Position numbers and translations under genes: made by a program
The notes under the pieces: model-generated
Databases searched by the model: none
Told to the model about the DNA's origin: nothing
Seen by the model: only the letters and a program-made list of their open reading frames with translations
Part shown: positions 33,295 to 41,365 of the stretch, piece after piece
Layout of the letters: the number at the start of each line of letters is the position of its first letter
How positions within the stretch are numbered: position 1 is the stretch's first letter
NCBI GenBank assembly: GCA_900320185.1
Contig: ONRD01000015.1
Coordinates: 1 to 49,535 of the forward strand
Length of the DNA stretch: 49,535 bases
From: an uncultured Bacteroidales bacterium
GTDB lineage: Bacteria; Bacteroidota; Bacteroidia; Bacteroidales; UBA932
Direction of reading: 5' to 3'

Positions 33295-33420
33295 GAGTCA
33301 TTGATAAATCTGAGTTCCTGCGGTTGCCCTTGTCAACTTTTTCAAATAGCCAACACGTCCCGCCCTATAAAGATAAATAACCCTTTACTAATGCGTTACA
33401 ATCCATCAGCATATTAAAGG
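33295..33420 (+). repeat. terminal-inverted-repeat element, copy C (left half with flank)
   Basis: TTTTTCAAATAGCCAACACG at 33338 starts a region matching the left half of copy A through to about 33420 (GTTACAATCCATCAGC), where a 66-base tandem array begins. TTG-N23-TATCTTTA is kept on the minus strand (33401 to 33368). The 43 bases before it (GAGTCATTGATAAAT, CTGCGGTTGCCCTTGTCAAC) match the flank of copy B. Confidence 0.75.
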
Positions 33421-33421
33421 C

Positions 33422-33658
33422 GCAACTGGTACGGCCGGCTATTTCAATTCCACCTACAGGTCTTTCTGTGCCTTGGCTTTGGCTTCTGCAACTGGTAGTG
33501 GCGGCTATTTCAATTCCACCTGCAGGTCTTTCTGTGCCTTGGCTTTGGCTTCTGCAACTGGTAGTGGCGGCTATTTCAATTCCACCTGCAGGTCTTTCTA
33601 TGCCTAGGCTTTGGCTTCTGTAACTGGTACGGCCGGCTATTTCAATTCCACCTGCAGG
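33422..33658. repeat. 66-base tandem array (3.6 units) running into the 3' end of the propeller gene
   Basis: Units start at 33422, 33488, 33554 and 33620. Each contains CTATTTCAATTCCACCTGCA, which in the fourth unit is the stop codon and last codons (QVELK) of the minus-strand gene ending at 33637. Units 2 and 3 differ at only two positions. Confidence 0.92.
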
Positions 33659-35187
33659 GGGTTGAAGTACGTGTTCCAGAAGCAGAGCACGTCGCCGTAG
33701 GCGTAGCTTATGTACTGGGGCTTGGACGGGTCGAAGTGCCCGAGGGCGTCACCGCTGATCCCTAAGTTGTGGAGTTTGGGCATTATCGTACCCTTCCCCT
33801 GGATGCGCCCCGAGCGTTTGAACGAGATTCCGTCCGAAGACAGCCAGACCTCCATGTAGGAAGCATCGGTCCACCTTTGCGCGCAGTTGACAGCCACGAA
33901 CTTCTTGATGTCCGGGCAGTACTTGACATCACTGTGGTCGCAGCCCGCTATCCCGGCCTTGTCTATTGCCTTGCCCCGGATATTCAAGGATGCCGGCCAG
34001 TCGGGATCTGAAGCCGATGCAGTCGCCACCCTGGTCGTCATGGCACTTTCGTTCCATGAATAGTAGAAATACACCACGTCGTCCTTGACCACGAAGCAAG
34101 GTTCGCCGGCGCCGTAGTGGTCGGGACTGGCGTCGTAGTCGATGACAGGCGCCACCTTGTCCCCGCCCCATCCGGAGCCGTTCCATTTCTCCCACGGACC
34201 TTCCGGGGTCCTTCCCCTTGCCACATAGACGTCGTTGTCCGTCCCCCTCGGGTCCAGGGTCGAGGTGTAGCCGATGTAGTACCAACCTCCCCAGCAGGCG
34301 ACTCCTGGATCGCAGCAGGCCATCCCGTCCAGAGAACCGGTTGTCGGAAGAAGGGTCTTGACCTCCGGAGTCCAGTTCCTGCCCCCGTCGGTGCTGCGCC
34401 GGTGCGAGACGCAGTCCCAGAACAGCCCGCCTTCGGTCTCGACGGCATGGGTGAACACGTTTGCGAATATTCCCCCGGAGACCTCCTTACCGCCGATGAA
34501 CATCTTGCTGTCGACAGCGGCATCCCGTGAAGGTTCCTTATAACGCCACACTCCGGCGTCCGGAGTGCCGTCGCTCAGTACCAGCAGGTAGCGTCCCTCC
34601 TCGAAGAGCACTGCAGGGTCATCCTGGGCCTTGTCGTCGAGGAAGAGGCAGAGGTTGGCGTTGTCGTTGAACCTCTCGAACCTCTTGCTCCTTACGGGCG
34701 CGGCAGCGACCGACGTGCCGTAGTCGGTGTCCCAGCGATAGATGGAGATGGTGACGCTTTCGCTGCCTTGCTTCGCCCATGTCGGGCAGCAGACCTTCAC
34801 GCACCAGAAAGGCTCGGAGGCAGTGAACGCCTGGGCGATGTCGCCTCCACTCACCCGCACGGCATCACGGCTCGTGAAGTCGTCGTACAGAGGATAGACA
34901 CCTTCATAGAAGTCTCCGTTGGCAGAGAACCAGGCGTCGATGGAGCCGTCGTCATTGACTATTATCGACGGACCGTAGCGGTAATTGCCGCCGTCCCTGT
35001 CGTTTCCTGCCACATAGATGTCCCAGCCGGCCTTGGCTGTCAGCGACAGGGTGGTCTTGGCCGTTTCCTTGGATGGCTTGTCGGGCTCGCCGGCTGAAGG
35101 GTCGTCGGAAGGATGGCTGCAGGAAAGCGAGGCTGCTGCAAGGACGGCCGCAAAGGGCAAGGAGAAAAGACTGAGATGGTTTTTCAT
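33637..35187 (-). CDS. exported beta-propeller lipoprotein (GH43/sialidase-like)
   Basis: The 516-residue product has a lipoprotein signal (lipobox SLSC, Cys23) followed by a disordered Asp/Pro/Lys linker. The rest has regularly spaced Asp-box-like and GH43-like blades: GPSIIVNDDGSIDAWFS, HRRSTDGGRNWTPEV, CDPGVACWGGWYYIGYTS, AGEPCFVVKDDVVYFYY and YMEVWLSSDGISFKRSG. This suits a five- or six-bladed propeller glycoside hydrolase. I cannot place it in one family or name the acidic catalytic residues with confidence. It is alone in its orientation, divergent from the P1 peptidase gene. Its last codons form part of a tandem array downstream. Confidence 0.75.
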   Translation of the reverse strand: MKNHLSLFSLPFAAVLAAASLSCSHPSDDPSAGEPDKPSKETAKTTLSLTAKAGWDIYVAGNDRDGGNYRYGPSIIVNDDGSIDAWFSANGDFYEGVYPLYDDFTSRDAVRVSGGDIAQAFTASEPFWCVKVCCPTWAKQGSESVTISIYRWDTDYGTSVAAAPVRSKRFERFNDNANLCLFLDDKAQDDPAVLFEEGRYLLVLSDGTPDAGVWRYKEPSRDAAVDSKMFIGGKEVSGGIFANVFTHAVETEGGLFWDCVSHRRSTDGGRNWTPEVKTLLPTTGSLDGMACCDPGVACWGGWYYIGYTSTLDPRGTDNDVYVARGRTPEGPWEKWNGSGWGGDKVAPVIDYDASPDHYGAGEPCFVVKDDVVYFYYSWNESAMTTRVATASASDPDWPASLNIRGKAIDKAGIAGCDHSDVKYCPDIKKFVAVNCAQRWTDASYMEVWLSSDGISFKRSGRIQGKGTIMPKLHNLGISGDALGHFDPSKPQYISYAYGDVLCFWNTYFNPLQVELK

Positions 35188-35292
35188 GGCCGACGATTCA
35201 AAACATGTCCTTCAAAGATAGCTTAAAATCACGAAAGGAGGAAACATGACTGTCCGGCGGGGCGGGATGTTGCCATCCTTCCGGATAATTCT

Positions 35293-35300
35293 TATTTTTG
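35293..35300 (+). promoter_or_regulatory. Bacteroidota -7 promoter box for the P1 peptidase
   Basis: TATTTTTG fits TAnnTTTG and lies 25 bases before the first ATGGACAAG unit. Transcription would begin near 35307, so the in-frame codon at 35298 cannot be the start. Confidence 0.6.
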
Positions 35301-35324
35301 TTTTGTCACCAACAACAGTGCAAG

Positions 35325-35378
35325 ATGGACAAGTTGGACAAGTTGGACAAGATGGACAAGATGGACAAGATGGACAAG
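35325..35378. repeat. 9-base tandem repeat on the start codon (six units)
   Basis: Six units of (A/T)TGGACAAG, four of them beginning ATG and two TTG, encode repeated Met/Leu-Asp-Lys. The array gives four possible in-frame ATG starts before the signal peptide. Confidence 0.92.
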
Positions 35379-36524
35379 ATTCACAGGATCACGGTTGCCG
35401 CCGCCCTTCTTCTGGCTGCGGCCCTTCCGTGCCGGATGATGGCGCAGAAACGCCTTCGCGACTGGGGCATCTCCACCGGGGTCATGAAGACAGGCCCCTT
35501 GAATGCGATAACCGATGTCAAGGGAGTGCTCGTCGGCCATGTCACCCTCGACGACGGCAAGACCATCCACACCGGAGTCACGGCGATAGTCCCCCACGAG
35601 GGCAACGTGTTCCGGAAGAAATGTCCGGCGGGAGTCTACGTGGGGAACGGCTTCGGAAAACTGGCCGGCTTCACCCAGGTCAAGGAACTGGGCACCCTCG
35701 AGACCCCGGTTGTGCTGACCAACACCCTCAATGTGGCCGAAGGTATCCGGGGACTGGTAACCTACACCCTGGGCACCGAAGGCAATGAAGGCGTCCGGTC
35801 CGTCAATGCCGTGGTCGGCGAGACCAACGACGGAGGCGTCAACGACATCGCCGCCCGCTCCGTTACCGAAGGGCATGTCCTGCAGGCCATCGCTTCCGCC
35901 CATGGTGGCCCTGTCGAGGAGGGGAACGTCGGGGCTGGTACCGGCACGGTCGCCTTCGGCTATAAAGGCGGCATAGGAACGGCCTCCCGGGTACTGCCCT
36001 CTTCCATGGGCGGCTACACTGTCGGGGTCCTCGTCCAGACAAACTACGGCGGAGTGCTGAATATCGCCGGAGTCGAGGTCGGACAGCTTGCCGGGCAGTA
36101 TACGTTCAGGGACAACATCCTCCAGGACGTGGACGGATCATGCATGATCGTCGTCGCGACAGACGCTCCGGTGGACGCCCGCAACCTTGAAAGGATGGCG
36201 AAGAGGGCCATGCTCGGACTGGCACGCACCGGCGGCATCGCATCGAACGGGAGCGGCGACTACGTGATCGCATTCTCCAACTGCGAATCCAACCTGGTCG
36301 ACGAGTCCACAGGTGAATATTCACCCGTCCTCCTCCACAACGACGCCATGTCGGGCCTCTTCCTCGCGACCATAGAGGCTACCGCCGAAGCGGTGTGGAA
36401 CTCCCTTTTCGCCGCGGAGCCGGTCAACCTCCCCGACGGAAGGACGGTGAGGACCATCGACAAGGAATGGGTCGTCCGCAAGATAAAGGCGGCTCGCAAG
36501 GCGGTCGGGCTGAAGGATCGTTAA
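35325..36524 (+). CDS. P1 family peptidase (DmpA/BapA-like aminopeptidase)
   Basis: About 399 residues from the first repeat ATG; starts at 35352, 35361 or 35370 are equally possible. After the Met-Asp-Lys repeat comes a signal peptide (IHRITVAAALLLAAALPC). The mature part carries P1 family (DmpA) features: LRDWGISTGVMKTGPLNAITDVKGVLVGH, the NDGGVNDIAA block, the GYKGGIGTASRVLP segment, and YTVGVLVQTNYGG. These enzymes self-cleave into two chains and act as N-terminal nucleophile aminopeptidases on D- or beta-peptides and small amides. It is divergent from the propeller gene. I did not pin down the nucleophile residue. GNAT or GGT-type hydrolases are ruled out by the motif order. Confidence 0.85.
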   Translation: MDKLDKLDKMDKMDKMDKIHRITVAAALLLAAALPCRMMAQKRLRDWGISTGVMKTGPLNAITDVKGVLVGHVTLDDGKTIHTGVTAIVPHEGNVFRKKCPAGVYVGNGFGKLAGFTQVKELGTLETPVVLTNTLNVAEGIRGLVTYTLGTEGNEGVRSVNAVVGETNDGGVNDIAARSVTEGHVLQAIASAHGGPVEEGNVGAGTGTVAFGYKGGIGTASRVLPSSMGGYTVGVLVQTNYGGVLNIAGVEVGQLAGQYTFRDNILQDVDGSCMIVVATDAPVDARNLERMAKRAMLGLARTGGIASNGSGDYVIAFSNCESNLVDESTGEYSPVLLHNDAMSGLFLATIEATAEAVWNSLFAAEPVNLPDGRTVRTIDKEWVVRKIKAARKAVGLKDR

Positions 36525-36612
36525 TATTCTCGGAAAACGAGTGGTTTTCGCCGGAAAATGATTAAATTCGGCTTTCCTTTCGAAGACGGATTTAACATAT
36601 AAGAATTCAAGT

Positions 36613-38040
36613 ATGGGAGGTTTCTTCGGAACTATTTCAAAGCAGGAGTGTGCCACCGACCTTTTCTACGGCACCGACTACAACAGCCATCTCGGCACCC
36701 GCCGCGGCGGATTGGCCACTTACGATTCACAGCGTGGCTTCATGCGAGGCATCCACAGCCTTGAGAACAGCTATTTCCGCAGCCGCTTCGAAGACGAGCT
36801 CGGGAAGTTCACAGGCAACGCCGGAATCGGTGTCATCAGCGACACTGACGCACAGCCGATGCTGGTCAATTCCCACCTCGGCCGGTTCGCCCTTGTCACC
36901 GTTGCCCGCGTCAACAATGCGGAGACCCTGGCCAGGAAGTTCCTGGACGAGGGCATGTACCTCACCGAGTTCAGCAGCGGGAAGATCAACATCACCGAGC
37001 TGGTGAGCCTCCTGATCGTACGCGGGAGGACCTTCGTGGAAGGTATCGAGAACGTTTTCAGGGAAGTCAAGGGCTCCTGTTCGATGCTGATCCTCACCGA
37101 GGACGGGATAATCGTCGCCCGCGACACCTGGGGCCGCACGCCCGTCGCCATCGGTTCCCGCGACGGAGCCATGGCGGTCAGTTCGGAGAGCACTTCCTTC
37201 GCCAACCTTGGTTTCACCACGTCCGCCTTCCTCGGTCCGGGCGAGATCGTACGCCTGAGGGCGGACGGCATGGAACAGCTCCGCGCTCCCAATCCCCGGA
37301 AACAGGTCTGCTCCTTCCTTTGGATCTACTATGGATTCCCGACATCCTGCTACGACGGCAGGAATGTCGAGGAGGCACGGTTCCGGTGCGGCAAGGAAAT
37401 GGGCGAGAAAGACGACATAGAGGTCGACTGCGCCTGCGGGATCCCCGACAGCGGCATCGGAATGGCAGTAGGCTACGCAGCAGGCCACAAGGTGCCCTAC
37501 ATGCGCACCATAGCCAAATACACCCCCACCTGGTCCCGTTCCTTCATGCCTTCCTACCAGAGCATGCGCGACCTGGTGGCCAAGATGAAGCTGATCCACA
37601 ACGCCGACATGCTCAAAGGCCGCAGGGTGCTTTTCTGCGACGACAGCATCGTCCGCGGCACCCAGCTCCGCGACAACACCCGGCAGCTCCACGAGAGCGG
37701 CGCCACCCAAGTGCACATGCGCATCGCGTGCCCCCCGCTGGTGTTCGGCTGTCCCTTCCTCAACTTCTCCACCAGCAAGACGGAGCTGGAACTCATCACC
37801 CGCAGGATCATCAAGAAATTCGAAGGCGACATCGACAAGAACGTGGACAAGTACTGCGACTCCTCCACTCCTGAATATGCACGGATGGTCGACGAGATAG
37901 CCTCGGAACTCAACCTCGATTCCCTGAAGTTCAACAGCATCGAGACCCTTGTACGCAGCATCGGCCTCCCAAGGGAAGACCTGTGCCTCCATTGTTTCGA
38001 CGGGTCATCGGCCTTCACACTCGAAGAAGAGAACAAGTAG
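36613..38040 (+). CDS. PurF-like amidophosphoribosyltransferase without the glutaminase cysteine
   Basis: 475 residues. The fold is that of PurF: N-terminal class II glutamine amidotransferase (SHLGTRRGGLATYD, SDTDAQP) and a C-terminal phosphoribosyltransferase with the PRPP loop VLFCDDSIVRGTQL (339-352). The four cysteines equivalent to the iron-sulfur ligands of Bacillus PurF are kept (Cys233, Cys380, Cys458, Cys461). The residue after Met is Gly instead of the catalytic Cys1 (MGGFFGT), and the first Cys is at position 13. Bacteroidota carry this paralogue beside a normal PurF. It may use free ammonia or be regulatory. The PfkB kinase starts directly at its stop codon. Confidence 0.88.
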   Translation: MGGFFGTISKQECATDLFYGTDYNSHLGTRRGGLATYDSQRGFMRGIHSLENSYFRSRFEDELGKFTGNAGIGVISDTDAQPMLVNSHLGRFALVTVARVNNAETLARKFLDEGMYLTEFSSGKINITELVSLLIVRGRTFVEGIENVFREVKGSCSMLILTEDGIIVARDTWGRTPVAIGSRDGAMAVSSESTSFANLGFTTSAFLGPGEIVRLRADGMEQLRAPNPRKQVCSFLWIYYGFPTSCYDGRNVEEARFRCGKEMGEKDDIEVDCACGIPDSGIGMAVGYAAGHKVPYMRTIAKYTPTWSRSFMPSYQSMRDLVAKMKLIHNADMLKGRRVLFCDDSIVRGTQLRDNTRQLHESGATQVHMRIACPPLVFGCPFLNFSTSKTELELITRRIIKKFEGDIDKNVDKYCDSSTPEYARMVDEIASELNLDSLKFNSIETLVRSIGLPREDLCLHCFDGSSAFTLEEENK

Positions 38041-39021
38041 ATGCGCAAGATCATCGGAATAGGCGAGACCGTCTACGACATAGTGTTCAGGGACGGGCAG
38101 CCGCAGGCAGGAGTGCCAGGCGGCTCGACCTTCAACACGATGATCTCCGCCGGACGGTGCGGAGCCGACTCCTGCTTCCTTTCAGAAGTAGGGAGCGACC
38201 GGATAGGCAGCCTGATAAAGGAGTTCATGGCCGGGAACGGGGTGAGCACGGACTACATCAACACCCTTCCGGGCAAGTCGCCCGTCTCGCTGGCCTTCCT
38301 CAATGCAAGGAACGACGCCGAGTACAGCTTCTACCGTGATTCACGCGAGAGCCACCCCGACTTCAGGTACCCACAAATAGCCCCTGACGACATCGTGGTC
38401 TTCGGGTCTTTCTATGCCTTGAACAGGGTTGTCCGCCCCCAGGTCAAGGCCTTCCTTGAATATGCGAGGTCCCGGGGCGCCATCCTCTACTACGACGTCA
38501 ACTTCAGGCCCTCGCACAAGAAGGACCTTGGCGAGTGCATGGACAGCATATTCGAGAATTTCAGCCTCGCGCACATCCTCCGCGGCAGCCACGAGGATTT
38601 CATCACCCTCTTCGAGGAAGGAGATCCGGCGAGGGTCTACGACCGCTGGGTCGGGCCTCGCTGCAGCGAGTTCATCTGCACCTGCGGTGCCGACCCGCTT
38701 TCGGTCCGCTCCCCCGGATTCGTCAAGGAGTATCCGGTAAGGAAGGTCAGCACGGTCAGCACCATAGGGGCCGGAGACAGTTTCAACGCAGGGATAGCAT
38801 TCGCCCTCGTCAAGGAAGGAATCACCCGGAATCAGGTGGAGAAGGGCCTGGACGAGAGGCAGTGGGACGCCCTGGTCCAATGTGCCGTGGAATTCTCCTC
38901 CGACTGCTGCGCAAGCATGGAAAACTACGTGTCCCGGGAATTCGGTGCACGCATGGCCGGATCTCTCGGCCGCAGGGAGCCGCAGGATGAGGTCCCGGAA
39001 GCCGTGACCGGCCCATCGTAA
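38041..39021 (+). CDS. PfkB-family carbohydrate kinase (fructokinase-like)
   Basis: The 326-residue ribokinase-fold protein has N-terminal GIGETVYDIVF, the substrate loop GVPGGSTFNT, a YYDVNFRPSHK strand that in fructokinases contacts the sugar, and STIGAGDSFNAG with catalytic base Asp246. A short Cys-containing segment (SSDCCASMEN) is near the end. The ATG follows the PurF-like stop (TAG) with no gap, so the two are one transcriptional and probably translational unit; an aminated or phosphorylated ribosyl or nucleoside substrate is a reasonable guess, no more. The 3' end (EVPEAVTGPS plus the stop) is duplicated downstream. Confidence 0.85.
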   Translation: MRKIIGIGETVYDIVFRDGQPQAGVPGGSTFNTMISAGRCGADSCFLSEVGSDRIGSLIKEFMAGNGVSTDYINTLPGKSPVSLAFLNARNDAEYSFYRDSRESHPDFRYPQIAPDDIVVFGSFYALNRVVRPQVKAFLEYARSRGAILYYDVNFRPSHKKDLGECMDSIFENFSLAHILRGSHEDFITLFEEGDPARVYDRWVGPRCSEFICTCGADPLSVRSPGFVKEYPVRKVSTVSTIGAGDSFNAGIAFALVKEGITRNQVEKGLDERQWDALVQCAVEFSSDCCASMENYVSREFGARMAGSLGRREPQDEVPEAVTGPS

Positions 39022-39070
39022 GGTCCCGCGGCACATCGTAAGGTCCCGAAGCCATGACCGGCCCATCGTA
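38991..39070. repeat. three-copy duplication spanning the PfkB stop codon
   Basis: GGTCCCGGAAGCCGTGACCG then GCCCATCGTAA (38991-39021, the gene end), a shortened copy GGTCCCGCGGCACATCGTAA (39022-39041), and a near-full copy at 39042-39070 that ends CATCGTACG. Confidence 0.85.
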
Positions 39071-39101
39071 CGAAACCATTGAACACTTAATATCCAATAC
39101 A

Positions 39102-40844
39102 ATGAAAAAGTTTTTGACAGCCTGTCTCGGACTTGCCCTCTGCGCCCTGACCTTAGGTGCGCAGGTTCGCGAGAACATCTGGCCGAAAGGGAAGATGCCT
39201 CACCAGAGCGACCAGCAGATAGCGGCCATGCTCGACGAGGCTTCGGCCGAGGGTTTCAACCCCAAGAAACACCGTACCCCCTACCTGGAGTGGTTCGAGG
39301 CACCTGCTGAAGATGTCCGCAACGGCTCCTGCATGATCCTGATCTCGGGAGGAGGTTACTACACGACCTGCGACATGCACCTTATAGACCTCTGGCACAA
39401 GGAACTCACGAAAGCCGGCGTGCAGTGCGTCAACTTCGTCTACAGGACTCCGCGCCAGGAAGGCCTCGCCTTCTACCAGACAGCATGGGAAGACGGGCAG
39501 AGGGCTGTCAGGATGGTACGCAGCGAGGCGGCGAAGCGCGGCTTCGACCCCGAGAGGATCGGCGTGATCTCCATGTCGGCCGGTTCCCACCTTGCCCTCC
39601 TGCTGGCCACGAGCTCGCAGACTCCTGCTTACGAGAGGGTCGACAAGATCGACGACATTCCCTGCCATGTCAACATCGGAATCATAAACGCTCCGGCCTA
39701 TGTCACCACTGACGCCGACAAGGCTGGCACAGCGGCAACCCGCCAGGGCTACGGTACCGACGTCGCCCTGAGCCCCGTGTTCAAGTTCGACGCCAAGACC
39801 TGCCCCCTGAGCCTCCACCACGGAGGGAACGACCCGTATTCACCCAACGGATCGACCCAGGTGTACAGGCAGCTCCGCAGGATGAAGGTCCCCGCTGAGC
39901 TGCACCTCTATCCCGACAAGCCCCACGGGGCCTACGGCCTCGAGCGTGGGATAGAGTTCCTGCGCCAGATGGGCTTCCTTGGCGAGGTCGCTCCCGAGGT
40001 GGACATCATGTCCCGGTTCAACGATGACGGAAGGGCTGAAGTGATCCGCGAGAACGTCTGGCCCGAGGGCAAGATGCCCGACGCGAGCGACTCCCAGTGC
40101 CAGCCCTACATCGAGTGGCATATTCCCAAGGTCCTGAAGACCACGGCCATCCAGATCATCTATTCGGGCGGTGCCTACCAGGGCAACGATCCCGACGGCT
40201 TCGAAGTCGTCCCTGCACGCCGCTTCCTCAACGACAAGGGGATGACGGTGGTGACCATGAAGTACCGCACTCCTGCCACTCCCGACCTTTCGAAGCACAC
40301 CCGTGCATGGCAGGACCTCCAGCGTGCCGTGAGGATTGTCCGCAGCGAAGCGGCCTCACGCGGCCTCGACCCGGACCGGATCGGAATCATGGGCAGCTCG
40401 GCAGGAGGGCACCTCACCCTGATGGGAGTCACTTCTTCCATGCATATGCCCTATGAGCCGATCGACGACCTTGACAAACTGCCCTGCAACGTCCAGTGGG
40501 GAGTGGGTATCTATCCTGCCTACGCCCTTACCGACGGACTGGAGGCGCCCAACACAGGAGGCGGGAACGACGACTCAGCCGTCCTGGCTCCGGAGTTCTC
40601 GTTCGACCTTGCCACGGCCCCCATGCTCTTCGTCCATGGAGACGCCGACGGCTGGGCTTCGATGAACTCCGTGAAGACTTGGGAGAAACTCAGGAGCATG
40701 GGCATCCAGGGAGAACTGCACACCCTTGCCACAAGGCAGCACTGCTTCCAGAGGACAGCCAGCCCGGGCACCGGGAGCTACACCTACCTGGACCGCATCT
40801 GGGAGTTCCTTCTCGCCAAGGGCTTCCTGAAAGACTTGGAATAA
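39102..40844 (+). CDS. secreted double-domain alpha/beta-hydrolase esterase
   Basis: 580 residues from ATG 39102 (signal peptide MKKFLTACLGLALCALTLGAQ); an earlier in-frame ATG at 39054 lies in the repeat and is unlikely. The protein is a tandem duplication. Both halves open with the same block (REN(I/V)WP(K/E)GKMP, near residues 22 and 313) and hold an oxyanion motif (ISGGGYY and YSGGAYQ), a nucleophile elbow (SMSAGSH with Ser159; GSSAGGH with Ser433) and a terminal His (KPHGAYG, His275; RQHCFQR, His547). Both halves therefore look catalytic. This resembles BD-FAE-type acetyl/feruloyl esterases. Together with GH78 next door it suggests removal of acyl groups from pectin-like side chains. Confidence 0.85.
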   Translation: MKKFLTACLGLALCALTLGAQVRENIWPKGKMPHQSDQQIAAMLDEASAEGFNPKKHRTPYLEWFEAPAEDVRNGSCMILISGGGYYTTCDMHLIDLWHKELTKAGVQCVNFVYRTPRQEGLAFYQTAWEDGQRAVRMVRSEAAKRGFDPERIGVISMSAGSHLALLLATSSQTPAYERVDKIDDIPCHVNIGIINAPAYVTTDADKAGTAATRQGYGTDVALSPVFKFDAKTCPLSLHHGGNDPYSPNGSTQVYRQLRRMKVPAELHLYPDKPHGAYGLERGIEFLRQMGFLGEVAPEVDIMSRFNDDGRAEVIRENVWPEGKMPDASDSQCQPYIEWHIPKVLKTTAIQIIYSGGAYQGNDPDGFEVVPARRFLNDKGMTVVTMKYRTPATPDLSKHTRAWQDLQRAVRIVRSEAASRGLDPDRIGIMGSSAGGHLTLMGVTSSMHMPYEPIDDLDKLPCNVQWGVGIYPAYALTDGLEAPNTGGGNDDSAVLAPEFSFDLATAPMLFVHGDADGWASMNSVKTWEKLRSMGIQGELHTLATRQHCFQRTASPGTGSYTYLDRIWEFLLAKGFLKDLE

Positions 40845-40900
40845 AGGCTCGCGGAGGATGCGCCCCCCGGCGACGGGAATGACGACAAAGACTCGACATC

Positions 40901-41365
40901 ATGGAAACGGGACTGGACCTGCAGCACATACTTGAAATAGCCCTTCGCGCCCACAAGGGGCAGAAGGACCTGGACGGGAAGCCTTACATACTGCACCCCC
41001 TCGCCGTCGGCCTGATGGGCTCCGACGACCTGGAGATGGCAGTCGGTTTCCTTCACGACACGGTGGAGGACACCGCCATGACCTACGACGACCTGCGGGC
41101 GGGGGGCGTTCCGGAAGAGGTGATCGAAGCCCTGCGTCTTTGCACCCGGCCGAGGGAAATGCCTTATGACGACTATCTGACGAGGATCCTGGAGTCCGGC
41201 AACAGGACGGCGATCCGTGTGAAGATGAATGACCTGCGCCACAATCTGGAAAGGGGCAGGCTTTCAGAGCGCGACAACCCCGACCCGGAGCTCCGTGAAA
41301 GGCTCCACAGGATCAACGAAAAACACGAAAAAGCGATGAGACGCTTCGAGGGCGCGGAGGGCTAA
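40901..41365 (+). CDS. small alarmone hydrolase-like HD protein (MESH1/SpoT-N type)
   Basis: 154 residues, only an HD domain. The (p)ppGpp hydrolase pattern is clear: AHKGQKDLDGKPYILHPLAV with His32, FLHDTVEDT with His52-Asp53, and KMNDLRHNL with Asp111, the four manganese ligands of SpoT and MESH1. There is no synthetase, TGS or ACT domain. It would remove pyrophosphate from (p)ppGpp or a related nucleotide such as (p)ppApp in the cytoplasm. No paired small alarmone synthetase is adjacent, so this is not an obvious toxin-antitoxin pair. Its stop overlaps the convergent GH78 stop by four bases. Confidence 0.82.
   Translation: METGLDLQHILEIALRAHKGQKDLDGKPYILHPLAVGLMGSDDLEMAVGFLHDTVEDTAMTYDDLRAGGVPEEVIEALRLCTRPREMPYDDYLTRILESGNRTAIRVKMNDLRHNLERGRLSERDNPDPELRERLHRINEKHEKAMRRFEGAEG

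Noticed and set aside
32530-33658. Possible CRISPR array
   Set aside because: Repeat units are directly adjacent, degenerate and of several lengths (28/41, 52, 66); there are no constant repeats with unique spacers and no cas genes nearby.
36533-36556. Terminator after the P1 peptidase
   Set aside because: GAAAAC/GTTTTC can pair around a short loop, but an A-rich, not T-rich, stretch follows; left uncalled.
40901-41365. Toxin-antitoxin system around the alarmone hydrolase
   Set aside because: No adjacent small alarmone synthetase; the neighbours are an esterase and a convergent GH78 gene.
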